Made by a program: the position numbers and the translations under genes. The notes under the pieces are model-generated. The model had not been told where the DNA came from. It did not search any database and was given only the letters and a program-made list of their open reading frames with translations. This document shows positions 28,943 to 38,442 of a stretch of DNA of 64,000 nucleotides, in pieces; within the stretch, counting starts at the first letter, position 1, and each line of letters begins with the position of its first letter. The DNA comes from Corynebacterium endometrii (lineage in GTDB: Bacteria; Actinomycetota; Actinomycetes; Mycobacteriales; Mycobacteriaceae), in assembly GCF_004795735.1 (NCBI RefSeq), contig NZ_CP039247.1, forward strand, positions 1,364,001 through 1,428,000, given 5' to 3'.

Positions 28943-30913
28943 TTACTTCTCCTCTTCCTCACCCAAGGTTTCAACCTCGGAGCGTGGTTCGTCCTTGGAG
29001 TCATCCCCTGATGAGCCTGATCCATCGGTGCGGGTTTGTGTAACGACTGCCGCCCCGGTGACCGCGGCGGAAGACTTGTGCGAAGGCTTCTCGGTGCGGG
29101 CGGTATCCCTCGCCGGCTTGGCGTAATGGCCGTGGCTGCGGCGCTCTTCAACCAAGGAGAAGATACCTCCCAGGCCATTCATGGATGGCTTGGCCCAGCG
29201 CGGGCGGCGCGCGGCAAGCTGCATGAGAGGCGCCATAATCAGGAAAGAAACAACCAAGTCGAATACCGTGGTGAGTCCAAGGGTAAAGGCGAAGCCCTTT
29301 ACCTCACCGATGGCCAAGAAGTAGACGATAACGGATCCGATAAGGGTCACCGCGTTGCCGGTGACAATGGTGCCGCGAGCGCGTTCCCACGCCTTGGTCG
29401 TTGCGGAGCGGAAGGTCCGCCCCTCCAGTAGCTCGTCCTTGATGCGTTCGTAGTAGACCACAAAGGAGTCCGCGGTTGCACCCACGCCGATAACAAGGCC
29501 CGCTATGCCGGACAAATCCAGGGAGTAGCCAATCCAGCGCCCAAGCAAGACGATGGAGCCGTACGTTAGTACACCCGCGCCCACCAGGGTGACCAGGGAT
29601 ACCAGGCCAAACGCGCGGAAGTAGAACAGGGCGTAAGCCGCTACAAGAACTAGACCTACCAGCCCTGCGATAAGGCCTGCCTGTAGCGCTGCCTTACCCA
29701 ATGTCGGTGGGACAACCTCTGTGGTTCCACCGGGTTCGCCGTTCTCACCGGTAAAAGACAGCGGCAGTGCGCCGTACTTTAAGTTGTTGGCGAGGCTGGT
29801 TGCTTCCTCCTGGGTGAAATCACCCGTAATGGAGGTCGCGGCGCCGTACGGGGTAGCACCCTGAATGACTGGCGCGGAAATGATGGACGAGTCTAGCGTG
29901 ATCGCCACCTGCTGCTGCAGGTTGTCCTGGGTCAGTTTTGCCCACGTTGCGGAGCCGTTAGGACCATCACCGGTCTTGAAGGCGAAGGCGATTTCCATCT
30001 GGCCGGTCTGTGGATTCAGCCCACCGGTGATTGGCGATTCGGTATCGATCTCATTACCCGTCAAACGGGTGCCCGCCGGGTCATCAATTCCCTCGAGTAG
30101 CGGCGCGGGGTCCAGCACGTAGGCCTGGCCGGTCGAAAGGTCACAGGTTGCAAATACCTTGGCCGGATCATCTAAACCAGCCACGGGATCGACGGTGGTG
30201 GATCCGGGCATGCACTGCAAAAGGCCAGAAGCGGCTGCGATGGTGGTTGGGTCATCGGATTGGCGATCAGCCAGCAGCATCTCGATTGTCTCATCGCGGA
30301 ATTGACCCTGGGCAATGGAATTGTCCGGCTCAGGCTTAGGGGTAGCGCTGACCGTAGGCACCTTGAGCGGCTCCCCACCGGTGCCCATCTGCTGGCTCTG
30401 CATGTTTACGCCATCCACAAAACGCTTGAGGGATTCGTTAGCCTGCTCAGGGGTAAGCACACGGTATTCAACCCAGCGATTAGCCATGTCCTCCAGAGTC
30501 TCCGGCAATGCGGCCACGTCTGGAATCATGGTGGTATTTACAGGGCGGAACAGCAGTTTAGAGGTCTGCCCCACGGCCTGAGCCTGTGCAGTATCCTCGC
30601 CGGGGACGGTGATAACAAGGGTGTTTCCGTTGATTACAACCTCGGATCCTGAAACACCCATGCCGTTTACGCGCTGTTCCAGGATGGTACGAGCCTGCTG
30701 GAGCTGGTCCTGCGTTGGTTCTTGCCCCTGAGGCACTAGAGTCACGCGGGTGCCGCCTTGAAGATCTATGCCCAGCTTCGGGCTGATGCTCTTTGGTCCG
30801 GTGAAAAGTACTAGCGCGTAAAGTACAACGACGAGCAGTAAAAACAGCGCCAAGGCCCGCTTTGGCCACGTTCTGCTCGAGTTATTCAGAGCGCCGCGAG
30901 TTGTAGTGGACAA
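28943..30913 (-). CDS. secD: Protein translocase subunit SecD
   Basis: Large SecDF subunit of 656 residues. It has an N-terminal transmembrane helix (about 18-37), then LGIDLQGGTRVTL and a large extracytoplasmic domain enlarged by a Pro/Thr-rich insertion, as in actinobacteria. Five C-terminal helices contain the AYALFYFRAFGLVSLV and VGATADSFVVYYERIKDE motifs. A long charged C-terminal tail, rich in Ser/Asp/Glu, follows. The TTG start is supported by AGGAG about 10 bases upstream. It probably heads a secD-secF-lipoprotein-apt operon separated from yajC by terminator hairpins. Confidence 0.97.
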   Translation of the reverse strand: MSTTTRGALNNSSRTWPKRALALFLLLVVVLYALVLFTGPKSISPKLGIDLQGGTRVTLVPQGQEPTQDQLQQARTILEQRVNGMGVSGSEVVINGNTLVITVPGEDTAQAQAVGQTSKLLFRPVNTTMIPDVAALPETLEDMANRWVEYRVLTPEQANESLKRFVDGVNMQSQQMGTGGEPLKVPTVSATPKPEPDNSIAQGQFRDETIEMLLADRQSDDPTTIAAASGLLQCMPGSTTVDPVAGLDDPAKVFATCDLSTGQAYVLDPAPLLEGIDDPAGTRLTGNEIDTESPITGGLNPQTGQMEIAFAFKTGDGPNGSATWAKLTQDNLQQQVAITLDSSIISAPVIQGATPYGAATSITGDFTQEEATSLANNLKYGALPLSFTGENGEPGGTTEVVPPTLGKAALQAGLIAGLVGLVLVAAYALFYFRAFGLVSLVTLVGAGVLTYGSIVLLGRWIGYSLDLSGIAGLVIGVGATADSFVVYYERIKDELLEGRTFRSATTKAWERARGTIVTGNAVTLIGSVIVYFLAIGEVKGFAFTLGLTTVFDLVVSFLIMAPLMQLAARRPRWAKPSMNGLGGIFSLVEERRSHGHYAKPARDTARTEKPSHKSSAAVTGAAVVTQTRTDGSGSSGDDSKDEPRSEVETLGEEEEK

Positions 30914-31024
30914 AAATTTTCTCCTGTGTGGTGATCTAACAGGGTTAGAAGGCTAAGTAAATCACCGCTATGGGCAGTGAGCACGATCCCCAATCGTACG
31001 TCATGAGACCTAATAATCTTTAAA

Positions 31025-31046
31025 AGGGGCCCTGTGAAAGGCCCCT
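31025..31046 (-). terminator. Terminator between yajC and secD
   Basis: Seven-base-pair stem AGGGGCC (31025-31031) / GGCCCCT (31040-31046) with an 8-base loop, followed on the minus strand by TTTTA. A second perfect 11-bp hairpin (CCATCGGGGTT 31073-31083 / AACCCCGATGG 31091-31101) lies between it and the yajC stop but has no T run on that strand. Confidence 0.7.
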
Positions 31047-31130
31047 AAAGAGGTAGGTTCAAGCAGATTTTTCCATCGGGGTTACTTCTAAACCCCGATG
31101 GTCTACGACCCGCGGTTAGAGCGGTAATCC

Positions 31131-31538
31131 TTACCGGTCACGCTGGGCATCGTCCGGATGGGCGGCATTATGGCCGGATTCGTATCCGGGCTCAAACTCG
31201 CCCGCGCGGTAGCCATCAGCATCACCTGGTGCTGGCTCCGCGTTAGCCTGGCGTGCGGCAGTAGCGCCATTGAGGGAGTCGGCGGTGCCCGCCGCGCGGA
31301 CAATCGCGATCTTTTCGAAGGTAACGATGGTACCGGATGCGATCTCCAGGTCTACTTCCGTATCGCGGACCGCAGTGACGGTGCCGTGAATACCAGCGGC
31401 GGTCACCACGCGCTTGCCAGGAGCCAGGGAGGCCTGGAAGGCCAGGATTTCCTTCTGATGCTTCTGCTGCCTCCGTACGGCAAAGAAGGTAGGAAGCAAG
31501 AAAAGGGCTAGGAGAATTAAGAGAAAAATAAGTTCCAT
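31131..31538 (-). CDS. yajC: Sec translocon accessory protein YajC
   Basis: Small membrane protein associated with SecDF. The 135-residue protein begins with a transmembrane helix (about residues 2-20), then RRQQKHQKEI and the conserved LAPGKRVVTAAGIHGTV core with the VDLEIASGTIVTFEKIAIV strand. The C-terminal 50 residues are hydrophilic and variable. It lies upstream of secD but is separated by about 217 bp with two hairpins, so coupling to secDF expression is probably partial. Confidence 0.93.
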   Translation of the reverse strand: MELIFLLILLALFLLPTFFAVRRQQKHQKEILAFQASLAPGKRVVTAAGIHGTVTAVRDTEVDLEIASGTIVTFEKIAIVRAAGTADSLNGATAARQANAEPAPGDADGYRAGEFEPGYESGHNAAHPDDAQRDR

Positions 31539-31685
31539 GCAGGCCAGTGTGCCAGAATGCCCCTCAATCGCGCCACCTGCACCTTCCCGCGGCCTAGCAG
31601 CCAGTCAGATGCTCACATCCTTGTGCCCGCAGCCCCAACACCCCTTGAGCGCTGGGGATACGCATCCTTGGCCGCGACCAAGCGC

Positions 31686-32783
31686 CTAAAACAATCCCAA
31701 TGTACCGTCGGGTGGCGTGAGCCCTAGGTGCTGCCAGGCCGCCGCGGTTGCCACGCGCCCACGCCCAGTACGGGCAATCATCCCCGCGCGTACTAGGTAC
31801 GGCTCGCAGACCTCCTCAACCGTGGATGGCTCTTCGCCCACCGCGATGGCCAGCGTGTTAACTCCCACGGGGCCACCACCGTGCCCCTTAATTAGAGCAG
31901 TAAGCACTTCCCTATCTAGGCGGTCTAGGCCGATGTGATCCACATCGAATACCTCGAGCGCGCCCTGCGCGGCGGCCATGTCGATGCGCCCATCTCCGTG
32001 GACCTCTGCGAAGTCACGTACTCGGCGCAGAAGGCGGTTAGCGATACGCGGCGTGCCACGCGAGCGTGAGCCAATTTCAACGGCAGCGTCATGGTCGATG
32101 TGCACGTCTAAAATCCTGGCGGCGCGGGTAACCACCTTGGTGAGATCCGCCGTGCCGTAATACTCCATCTGTGCGGTGAAGCCAAAGCGGTCACGCAGCG
32201 GCCCGGTCAGCATTCCGGCCCGGGTTGTGGCTCCAACCAGAGTAAACGGTGGGATTTCCAATGGAATGGACGTGGCACCTGGGCCCTTGCCGACGATCAC
32301 GTCGATGCGGAAATCCTCCATCGCCATATACAGCATTTCCTCCGCTGGACGCGCGATGCGGTGAATCTCATCGATAAAGAGGACATCACCCTCCATGAGA
32401 TTGGAGAGCATCGCGGCCAAGTCCCCAGCCCTTTCAAGAGCGGGGCCGGATGTCATACGGAGGCTGGTTCCCAACTCTTGAGCGATAATCATCGCCATGG
32501 TTGTCTTGCCCAAGCCTGGAGGTCCGGAAAGCAGGACATGGTCCGGGGTCACGCCACGGTTGCGGGCACCAGTAAGCACCAAGGATAACTGTTCACGTAC
32601 CTTAGGCTGGCCGATAAACTCATCGATGCTCTTGGGCCGTAACGAACGCTCAATGTCATGCTCGCCCACCTGGGCCTCGGCTTCAACGGCATTATTGCGT
32701 TGCAGGCCACCGCTTGACTGGGAACCGCCGGGCGCTGCCATCGACTCCGGAAGCTGAAACTCAGTGCGCTCTACGTCAGACAT
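31686..32783 (-). CDS. ruvB: Holliday junction branch-migration helicase RuvB
   Basis: Hexameric AAA+ motor that drives branch migration with RuvA. The 365-residue protein has [13 protein letters not shown], Walker [10 protein letters not shown], Walker [11 protein letters not shown], the sensor [19 protein letters not shown], and the C-terminal winged-helix DNA-binding domain ([10 protein letters not shown]...GRVAT). It follows ruvA by 17 bp in the ruvC-ruvA-ruvB operon. The next 147 bp before yajC hold no gene. Confidence 0.98.
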   Translation of the reverse strand: MSDVERTEFQLPESMAAPGGSQSSGGLQRNNAVEAEAQVGEHDIERSLRPKSIDEFIGQPKVREQLSLVLTGARNRGVTPDHVLLSGPPGLGKTTMAMIIAQELGTSLRMTSGPALERAGDLAAMLSNLMEGDVLFIDEIHRIARPAEEMLYMAMEDFRIDVIVGKGPGATSIPLEIPPFTLVGATTRAGMLTGPLRDRFGFTAQMEYYGTADLTKVVTRAARILDVHIDHDAAVEIGSRSRGTPRIANRLLRRVRDFAEVHGDGRIDMAAAQGALEVFDVDHIGLDRLDREVLTALIKGHGGGPVGVNTLAIAVGEEPSTVEEVCEPYLVRAGMIARTGRGRVATAAAWQHLGLTPPDGTLGLF

Positions 32784-32800
32784 CTACATCTCCACGCTTT

Positions 32801-33412
32801 CTACTTTTTCCGGCTCAATTGGACCAGCGAAGCGCGCAGGATTGCCGAGGTATCCAGATCCGCATTATCGGCAGCGATGGCCTCGACCACCGGGCGCGCA
32901 AGCTTATCGGTGAAGCCAAGACCAATAAGCGCCTCAATGACTTGCTCAACAACCGGGCCACCGACAGGGTGCGGCGTAGCCTCCGCAGGGGCCTGGCCGC
33001 CAGCCGCCACGAAGCCTGAGACCTTATCCTTGAGTTCCAGCGCAAGGCGCTCAGCTACCCGTTTGCCGACGCCGGGAATGGACTGCAAGCGCTTCGCATC
33101 GCCGGAGGAGATGGCGGCAGCCAGCTCTTCCGCGCCCATGACCGACAGAGCGGCCAGGGCCAATTTGGCTCCCACACCGGATACAGACTGAAGGACGTGG
33201 AACATTTCGCGGTCCTCTGCGCTGGTGAAACCGTAGAGGGTTTGAGAGTCCTCCTTGACCACGAAAGCGGTGAGCACGAAGGCCTCTTCTCCGCGGATCA
33301 GGGTCCCTAGCATGGACGGGGTGGCTTTAACCTGATAGCCCACTCCGGCACATTCGATGACCGCATGGTCCAATCCAATGGAGATAACTGTTCCTCGAAG
33401 GGATGCAATCAT
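32801..33412 (-). CDS. ruvA: Holliday junction DNA-binding subunit RuvA
   Basis: Tetrameric junction-recognition protein. The 203-residue chain shows the N-terminal OB domain (MIASLRGTVISIG), two helix-hairpin-helix elements (LQSVSGVGAKLALAAL and LQSIPGVGKRVAERLALEL), a Pro/Ala linker and the C-terminal RuvB-contact domain (EALIGLGF). It starts 6 bp after ruvC, so translation is probably coupled. Confidence 0.98.
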   Translation of the reverse strand: MIASLRGTVISIGLDHAVIECAGVGYQVKATPSMLGTLIRGEEAFVLTAFVVKEDSQTLYGFTSAEDREMFHVLQSVSGVGAKLALAALSVMGAEELAAAISSGDAKRLQSIPGVGKRVAERLALELKDKVSGFVAAGGQAPAEATPHPVGGPVVEQVIEALIGLGFTDKLARPVVEAIAADNADLDTSAILRASLVQLSRKK

Positions 33413-33418
33413 AAATCC

Positions 33419-34006
33419 CTAGTGTCCTTTCGCTTCCTCACGAGCTTGTTTCACCCTGGCCCTCAACGCAGACTGAGCCTTTGCTTGGGCGGCCGCCACC
33501 GCCTCTGTACGCGCGATTACCGGGGCCCGCCAGCAGTGGCACACCGCTAAAGCTAAAGCATCAGCAGCATCGGCTGGTTTGGGTGGTTCGTTGAGTCCAA
33601 GGATACGGGTAATCATGGACGTCATCTGCTTCTTATCTGCGCGCCCATTGCCAGAAATTGCCTTCTTCACCTCAGACGGAGTGTACATGTGTACAGGGAT
33701 ACTCCGCTCCGCGGCGGCGAGCACTAGGACGCCCACCGCATGGGCGGTCTGCATGACCGTGGAGACCTCACCCCGCTCGAAGACGCGTTCAATAGCCACG
33801 ACATCTGGCTTGTAATCATCCATCCACTCGCGCACGGCGACCGACAAGCGCAGCAAGCGTTCCGTAAGTTCGCTGTGGGCAGGGGTGCGCACTACCCCCA
33901 CTGAGATAGGCAGCACGGCACGGCCACGACCTGCCTGGACTACCGAAAGTCCGCATCGAGTAAGGCCAGGGTCGATGCCCATTACCCGTAGCCCTTCGAG
34001 ATTCAT
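33419..34006 (-). CDS. ruvC: Holliday junction resolvase RuvC
   Basis: Structure-specific endonuclease with RNase H fold. Acidic residues appear in [11 protein letters not shown], in [14 protein letters not shown], and in the C-terminal [12 protein letters not shown]. The ATG at 34006 gives 195 residues and has AAGGGG upstream; the longer frame adds 29 Arg-rich residues and is rejected. The C-terminus is extended with a basic tail. It heads ruvC-A-B, and the upstream region holds a possible SOS box. Confidence 0.97.
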   Translation of the reverse strand: MNLEGLRVMGIDPGLTRCGLSVVQAGRGRAVLPISVGVVRTPAHSELTERLLRLSVAVREWMDDYKPDVVAIERVFERGEVSTVMQTAHAVGVLVLAAAERSIPVHMYTPSEVKKAISGNGRADKKQMTSMITRILGLNEPPKPADAADALALAVCHCWRAPVIARTEAVAAAQAKAQSALRARVKQAREEAKGH

Positions 34007-34087
34007 CGTTGCCCCTTCGTAATTCGGATACGTCAGCCGTACTAGTCCTGCCCGGGCCTGCAGCCGCCGCAGACGGGCACGGTATTT

Positions 34088-34103
34088 ACACACATATGTT
34101 CTA
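34088..34103 (-). promoter_or_regulatory. Possible LexA (SOS) box upstream of ruvC
   Basis: On the minus strand TAGAACATATGTGTGT matches 12 of 16 positions of an ideal TCGAAC-N4-GTTCGA-type box with an ATAT centre. It abuts a TATGAT -10 candidate (34103-34108), where a bound repressor would block transcription. ruv genes are SOS-controlled in several actinobacteria. The right half-site is weak. Confidence 0.4.
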
Positions 34104-34121
34104 TCATACGGATATTAAAAA

Positions 34122-34150
34122 GGGAGGCGACCTGCGCGTGGTCCCCTCCC
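34122..34150 (-). terminator. Terminator after yebC
   Basis: On the minus strand GGGAGG-G-GACC / GGTC-G-CCTCCC with a 7-base loop is followed by TTTTTAAT, a strong intrinsic terminator. It lies 31 bp past the yebC stop, which makes ruvC the start of a new transcription unit. Confidence 0.88.
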
Positions 34151-34180
34151 GGCTGGCTATTAAAGCTCTTAGGCGCAGGC

Positions 34181-34936
34181 CTACTCGGCTTCGAGCTCAG
34201 CGAGTACCTCTTCCGATAGGTCCATATTGGTGTAGACATTCTGGACGTCATCGGATTCCTCGAGAGCATCGATCAGACGGAAGATCTTCTTCGCATCCGC
34301 GGCATTGAGGGACACCTCGACGGACGCGCGGAAATCCTGATCCGCGTCTTCCACGTCAATCCCGGCCTCACCAAGCGCAGCCTTGACCGCCGCGAGATCA
34401 GACGGTGCGCAAACCACCTCGAAGGTCTCGCCAAGGTCATTTACTTCCTCGGCACCGGCATCAAGTACAGCCATGAGAACGTCATCCTCGGTCAGTTCGC
34501 CCTTGAGCACCTGAACAATGCCGGTGCGGGAGAACATGTAGGAAACGGACCCGGATTCACCCAGGTTGCCGCCATTTTTAGACATCGCGGTACGAACTTC
34601 AGTAGCGGCGCGGTTGCGGTTGTCCGTCAGACACTCGATGAGGATTGCCACGCCGTTCGGGCCATAACCCTCATACATGATGGTTTCCCAGTCAGCACCG
34701 CCGGCTTCCTCACCTGAGCCTCGCTTGCGCGCGCGCTCAATGTTGTCATTGGGAACGGACGCCTTCTTGGCCTTCCGGATCATGTCATCGAGGGTCGGGT
34801 TAGCCGCAGGGTCACCGCCACCGGTACGGGCCGCAACTTCGATGTTCTTAATCAGCTTGGCAAATTCCTTGCCACGCTTTGCATCGTTCGCAGCCTTCTT
34901 ATGCTTGGTAGTTGCCCATTTAGAGTGGCCTGACAT
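34181..34936 (-). CDS. yebC: YebC/TACO1-family protein
   Basis: A 251-residue protein of the YebC/PmpR family. It has been described both as a transcription regulator and, more recently, as a translation factor relieving ribosome stalling. The N-terminus has the conserved [16 protein letters not shown]. Later come [35 protein letters not shown] and the acidic C-terminal domain ending [11 protein letters not shown]. It lies beside ruvC, the common bacterial arrangement, but with its own terminator. Confidence 0.95.
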   Translation of the reverse strand: MSGHSKWATTKHKKAANDAKRGKEFAKLIKNIEVAARTGGGDPAANPTLDDMIRKAKKASVPNDNIERARKRGSGEEAGGADWETIMYEGYGPNGVAILIECLTDNRNRAATEVRTAMSKNGGNLGESGSVSYMFSRTGIVQVLKGELTEDDVLMAVLDAGAEEVNDLGETFEVVCAPSDLAAVKAALGEAGIDVEDADQDFRASVEVSLNAADAKKIFRLIDALEESDDVQNVYTNMDLSEEVLAELEAE

Positions 34937-35063
34937 ATTCGTGCCTTTCTTGTTGGCTTATCGCTGGCAAAGATTATACGGAAAGAAGCGATCCGGAAAG
35001 TATTTAGCCCCTCATTTCGTTACTCTCAGCTCCCGTAGTGATGCGCGGTTACCGGCTCATGGG

Positions 35064-35897
35064 CTACTTGTTCTCGCGATAGGTGCGGGTAAGACCTTCT
35101 TGCATCACCGTGGCTACTAAGCGCCCATTGATATCGAAGACCGTGCCGCGGGTTAGCGCTACCCCGTTGCCGGCAGACGGCGAGTGCTGCACGTAGAGCA
35201 GCCAGTCATTAACGCTTAGTGGGCGATGGAACCACACGGCATGGTCCAAACTGGCCAACTGGACCTTCACGCCGGGATGCGGGATCAAGGACGAGTAAAT
35301 CAGCGTCATGTCAGACATGTATGTCAAAGCCGCCTGGTGAAAATTTAAATCTTTGGGCAGCTGGCCTTTGTTGCGGAACCAAATGTGGCGGTAGCCCGAA
35401 ATTTCCCTCTCCTCGTGCCGGCTCGGCTCGCGATCGGCCTCAGGGACTAGGCGGATGTCCCAGTCATTCCATTCGCCCATCAATATGCGGGTGCTCGGCG
35501 GGTCGGCGCGGTGCAGGTGAATGACCTCTTCAGGCCCCGGGACCTGGGGCATCGGGTCTTGGTGCCCAGGGCCTTCATCATCCACGCGGTGGAAACTAGT
35601 ATCCATCACGAAGATAGTGGTGCCGCCCTGCCTAGCCCTTACTTGGCGGGTGGCAAAGGAACGGCCATCGCGTAAGTGTTCTACTTCAAAATCGATGGGC
35701 TCGGTGGAATCCCCAGGAGCAATGAAGTAACCGTGCAGTGAATTGGCAACGAGCCCCTCGACAGTACGCTGCGCGGCGCACAGCGCTTGGGAGGCAACCT
35801 GCCCACCAAAAGTCCTCGACATCTCTGATGGTATAGCGGGTCCGCGGAAGATGTCTGGGCCCTGTTGGTCCATTGCGAAGACGTCAGAAACTGACAT
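35064..35897 (-). CDS. tesB: Acyl-CoA thioesterase II (TesB family)
   Basis: Double hot-dog thioesterase of 277 residues. The first hot dog contains DIFRGPAIPSEMSRTFGGQVASQAL and SLHGYFIAPGDSTEPIDFEVEHLRDGRSFATRQV. The second contains LDHAVWFHRPLSVNDWLLYVQHSPSAGNG, the family's catalytic-region signature. It hydrolyses acyl-CoA esters in the cytoplasm; chain preference cannot be read. It lies upstream of yebC and is divergent from the DUF3817 gene. Confidence 0.93.
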   Translation of the reverse strand: MSVSDVFAMDQQGPDIFRGPAIPSEMSRTFGGQVASQALCAAQRTVEGLVANSLHGYFIAPGDSTEPIDFEVEHLRDGRSFATRQVRARQGGTTIFVMDTSFHRVDDEGPGHQDPMPQVPGPEEVIHLHRADPPSTRILMGEWNDWDIRLVPEADREPSRHEEREISGYRHIWFRNKGQLPKDLNFHQAALTYMSDMTLIYSSLIPHPGVKVQLASLDHAVWFHRPLSVNDWLLYVQHSPSAGNGVALTRGTVFDINGRLVATVMQEGLTRTYRENK

Positions 35898-36075
35898 TGT
35901 TGAGTACTTTCTTAAGATCGAATGCGAAACTACGGCAGCCGACGCCGCATCAGCCGTTGGCGGTCAACCCCGGCATCGACGGGCCCCAGAACGCCCGGTC
36001 CAACGAACACGGCCTTAAGCCATGTTAATCGGCAATGATGCCAACGGTGCACGGGTTAACCAATGTATTTCCATT

Positions 36076-36567
36076 ATGTCTAAAATGCTACCCATGTCTC
36101 CCCACAAGTTACACCGCACAGCGGCCTGCATCGAGATGGTCACGTGGTCTCTCATTATTATCGGGATGATCCTAAAGTATTCCAATACCACCGAGGCCTT
36201 GATGCCAATCTTCGGCGGTATTCACGGCTTTGGTTTCTTGTGTTTCGTAGCCATGACCATCCTTGTCTGGGCAAACGACCGCTGGCCGGCGTGGTTGGGC
36301 ATTGCGGGGCTAGCGGTTTCCGCGATCCCCTTCGCCGCGTTGCCCTTTGCCATGTGGGTCGGCAAGAAGGGTTTCCTGGGGCGTCGCTGGCGCTTCGGCA
36401 ATGGCGATGATGCCCAGCCGGAGACCTTTACCGACCGAGCGCTGGCAACCGTGGTCCGCAAACCGGCACGAAGCGCCGCGGTCTGCCTCGCGATAATCAT
36501 TGTGGTGTTCGCCGTTCTTCTATACCTGGGCCCTCCGGTCGACGTTGAATCCGTAATCCGATCTTAA
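36076..36567 (+). CDS. DUF3817 integral membrane protein
   Basis: A 163-residue protein with the DUF3817 pattern: an N-terminal amphipathic SPHKLHRTAACIEMVTW, three hydrophobic segments in about residues 20-90, the GGIHGFGF motif and the MWVGKKGFLGRRWR basic loop, then a final transmembrane segment. Function of the family is unknown. Several ATGs are possible (36076, 36085, 36094) and the first is used here. It is divergent from tesB. Confidence 0.75.
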   Translation: MSKMLPMSPHKLHRTAACIEMVTWSLIIIGMILKYSNTTEALMPIFGGIHGFGFLCFVAMTILVWANDRWPAWLGIAGLAVSAIPFAALPFAMWVGKKGFLGRRWRFGNGDDAQPETFTDRALATVVRKPARSAAVCLAIIIVVFAVLLYLGPPVDVESVIRS

Positions 36568-36633
36568 GTGTGTCTATCCCCGCCTATTCCACCCTTTCGC
36601 CGCCAAACGCCCTGATTGGAATCTTGCGTGCCC

Positions 36634-37965
36634 ATGCTAAGCAAACTTTCATCGATCCCCGCACTTATCCTTGGATGGTTGGTCCTGCGCGGTGTTCTCA
36701 TCGCATTATGCGTGATCGATAGCAGCCCTCGTGGCGATGTGGCTTACTACTTCAGCGGAATATATGGGGACAATCCCGATGCCATGACGGAATATCCACA
36801 CCCGGGGGTCTGGCCGACCCAGCTCATAGGCCTGATTACTGGGCCTAACCCGGACTCATTTTTTGTGTGGTTCAGCGCCATGTGCTTAGCCCTAGACCTA
36901 TTTTTCCTTCTGGGCCTGCGGCGCTTTGGGCGCGATAACCCTGTCGGCGTGACCTACGCATGTTGGTTCTGGATTTTCTTCGGCACCGCGGCGGGCCAAG
37001 TGTTTATTATGCGCCTCGACTTGTTCCCGGCTGTGGCAGTAGCCATCGCCGCGATGCTGCTATTCCGCGTGCCGACTCTGGGCGCCGCCTTCCTCGCGCT
37101 AGCAACCACCATGAAGCTGTGGCCCGGAGTGCTGGCCGCGGGATTGGTAGGGCGTTGGAACCAGACAGCGACGTGGCTGCGTGTGGGCTCATTTGTCCTG
37201 ACCGCCGTTGCACTGTGTGGCGTTACCGTAGCGACCGAGGGCGTAGGGCGCCTTCTCAGTCCATTGACGTACCAGGGGGAACGGGGCCTGCAAATCGAAT
37301 CCATTCCCGCAACCCCGTTTATCTATAGCGCCTTCCACTCCCCTTCGGACTGGACCGTGGATTACGCCCCGTCAAAGTCCTTTGAGATTGCCGGCCCCGG
37401 TGTGGATTCCATGGTCACGGCGTCGACGGTGATCATGGTCATCGTAGTTCTAGCCATGGCCGCATGGGCGCTGAGCAGGCTGCATAGCTGCCGGTGGGAC
37501 GCTTACACCTCGGTGGCGTTTTTCGTCGCCGGCATCCTGGGCCTCATCGTGTCCAACAAAGTTTTCTCACCCCAATACATCGTGTGGCTAGCCCCGGTAC
37601 TTGCGGTGGCGATGTGCGCTCCCCGGTCTTACCCTACTGCGCCAGCACGCGGGCGCAGGGCGGAGAAGGCGATGCTTGCTGTACTAGGCCTAAGTTGCCT
37701 CATCGCGGCCGCCTTAGGCACTTTTATCTACCCGTTTAACTACTCATTCCTTATCTCCGAGCTGGGTACGGACTACACCACGGTCATCATCCTTGCGGTG
37801 CGCAATGCGCTGGTCCTCGTCATGTTTGCTTTATCCCTCGCGTGGCTGTACCTCGTCAACCGCAGCACAGCCGGCCACAGCGAGACTAAGCAAGCGCAGC
37901 CCCAGCCCTTAGGCCTTCCCCATACTCAAGACGCGACGCCCCAAACGCCGGCAGCCCAGAGCTAA
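36634..37965 (+). CDS. GT87-type (GT-C) membrane glycosyltransferase
   Basis: A polytopic protein of 443 residues with about ten hydrophobic segments and the GT87 (DUF2029) style. An early loop, SSPRGDVAYYFSGIYGD, carries acidic residues and is followed by repeated membrane helices and KLWPG and VFSPQYIVWLAPV motifs. Enzymes of this fold use polyprenyl-phosphate sugars outside the membrane; actinobacterial members transfer mannose or arabinose to lipoglycans and arabinogalactan. It lies next to the pimA-patA-pgsA operon, which suggests a role with phosphatidylinositol mannosides. The start ATG 36634 has a weak ribosome site. Its stop overlaps the stop of the convergent LemA-like gene. Confidence 0.82.
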   Translation: MLSKLSSIPALILGWLVLRGVLIALCVIDSSPRGDVAYYFSGIYGDNPDAMTEYPHPGVWPTQLIGLITGPNPDSFFVWFSAMCLALDLFFLLGLRRFGRDNPVGVTYACWFWIFFGTAAGQVFIMRLDLFPAVAVAIAAMLLFRVPTLGAAFLALATTMKLWPGVLAAGLVGRWNQTATWLRVGSFVLTAVALCGVTVATEGVGRLLSPLTYQGERGLQIESIPATPFIYSAFHSPSDWTVDYAPSKSFEIAGPGVDSMVTASTVIMVIVVLAMAAWALSRLHSCRWDAYTSVAFFVAGILGLIVSNKVFSPQYIVWLAPVLAVAMCAPRSYPTAPARGRRAEKAMLAVLGLSCLIAAALGTFIYPFNYSFLISELGTDYTTVIILAVRNALVLVMFALSLAWLYLVNRSTAGHSETKQAQPQPLGLPHTQDATPQTPAAQS

Positions 37966-38414
37966 GCCTGGAGCTCGAAAAAATCAGGCAGTGGTGCGGT
38001 TCCTCCCAGGCGCAGGAAGCGGACGACGGGGCGCAGCCTCAAGGCGCGGGTGTCAGAAACCGCCTCATTGTAGAAGCGGTGGGCGAGCTTGACGCGCACG
38101 TCGGCGTCTATCAGGTTGGCTGGAACTCCGGCTAAGCCGTCCGCCACGGCTGCGGACAAGCGCGCCTCGGCCTGGGCTCGGCGCTCGATATCGCCCTGTT
38201 TGAGCGCAATGGCCTCCACCTGGCGCGCAAGGCCGGCATGGGCGGGAAACAAGGCGGCAGTCACCGCCGCCCTGCGGTTAAGTGCGGACTCGAGGGCCGC
38301 GAGGGCGGCGTCGGTACGGATGTGCAGAGAATTGAGTCGCTGCGCCGTAAAGTACGCCCACAGGACGACGCACGTGAGCGCCACGCACGCGATGACGATA
38401 AGGGCAGTGGTCAT
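37962..38414 (-). CDS. LemA-like membrane-anchored protein
   Basis: A 150-residue protein with one N-terminal transmembrane helix (about residues 3-24) followed by a helical, Arg/Ala-rich domain. It contains RTDAALAALESALNRRAAV and KLAHRFYNEAVSDTRALR, the latter resembling the LemA signature RxYNxxVxDyN. Role unknown. It follows pimA by 28 bp. Its TAG stop shares bases with the TAA stop of the GT87 gene on the other strand (CTAA). Confidence 0.65.
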   Translation of the reverse strand: MTTALIVIACVALTCVVLWAYFTAQRLNSLHIRTDAALAALESALNRRAAVTAALFPAHAGLARQVEAIALKQGDIERRAQAEARLSAAVADGLAGVPANLIDADVRVKLAHRFYNEAVSDTRALRLRPVVRFLRLGGTAPLPDFFELQA

Positions 38415-38442
38415 GGCGGGGCAATCCTCCCTGAATGCGTGA

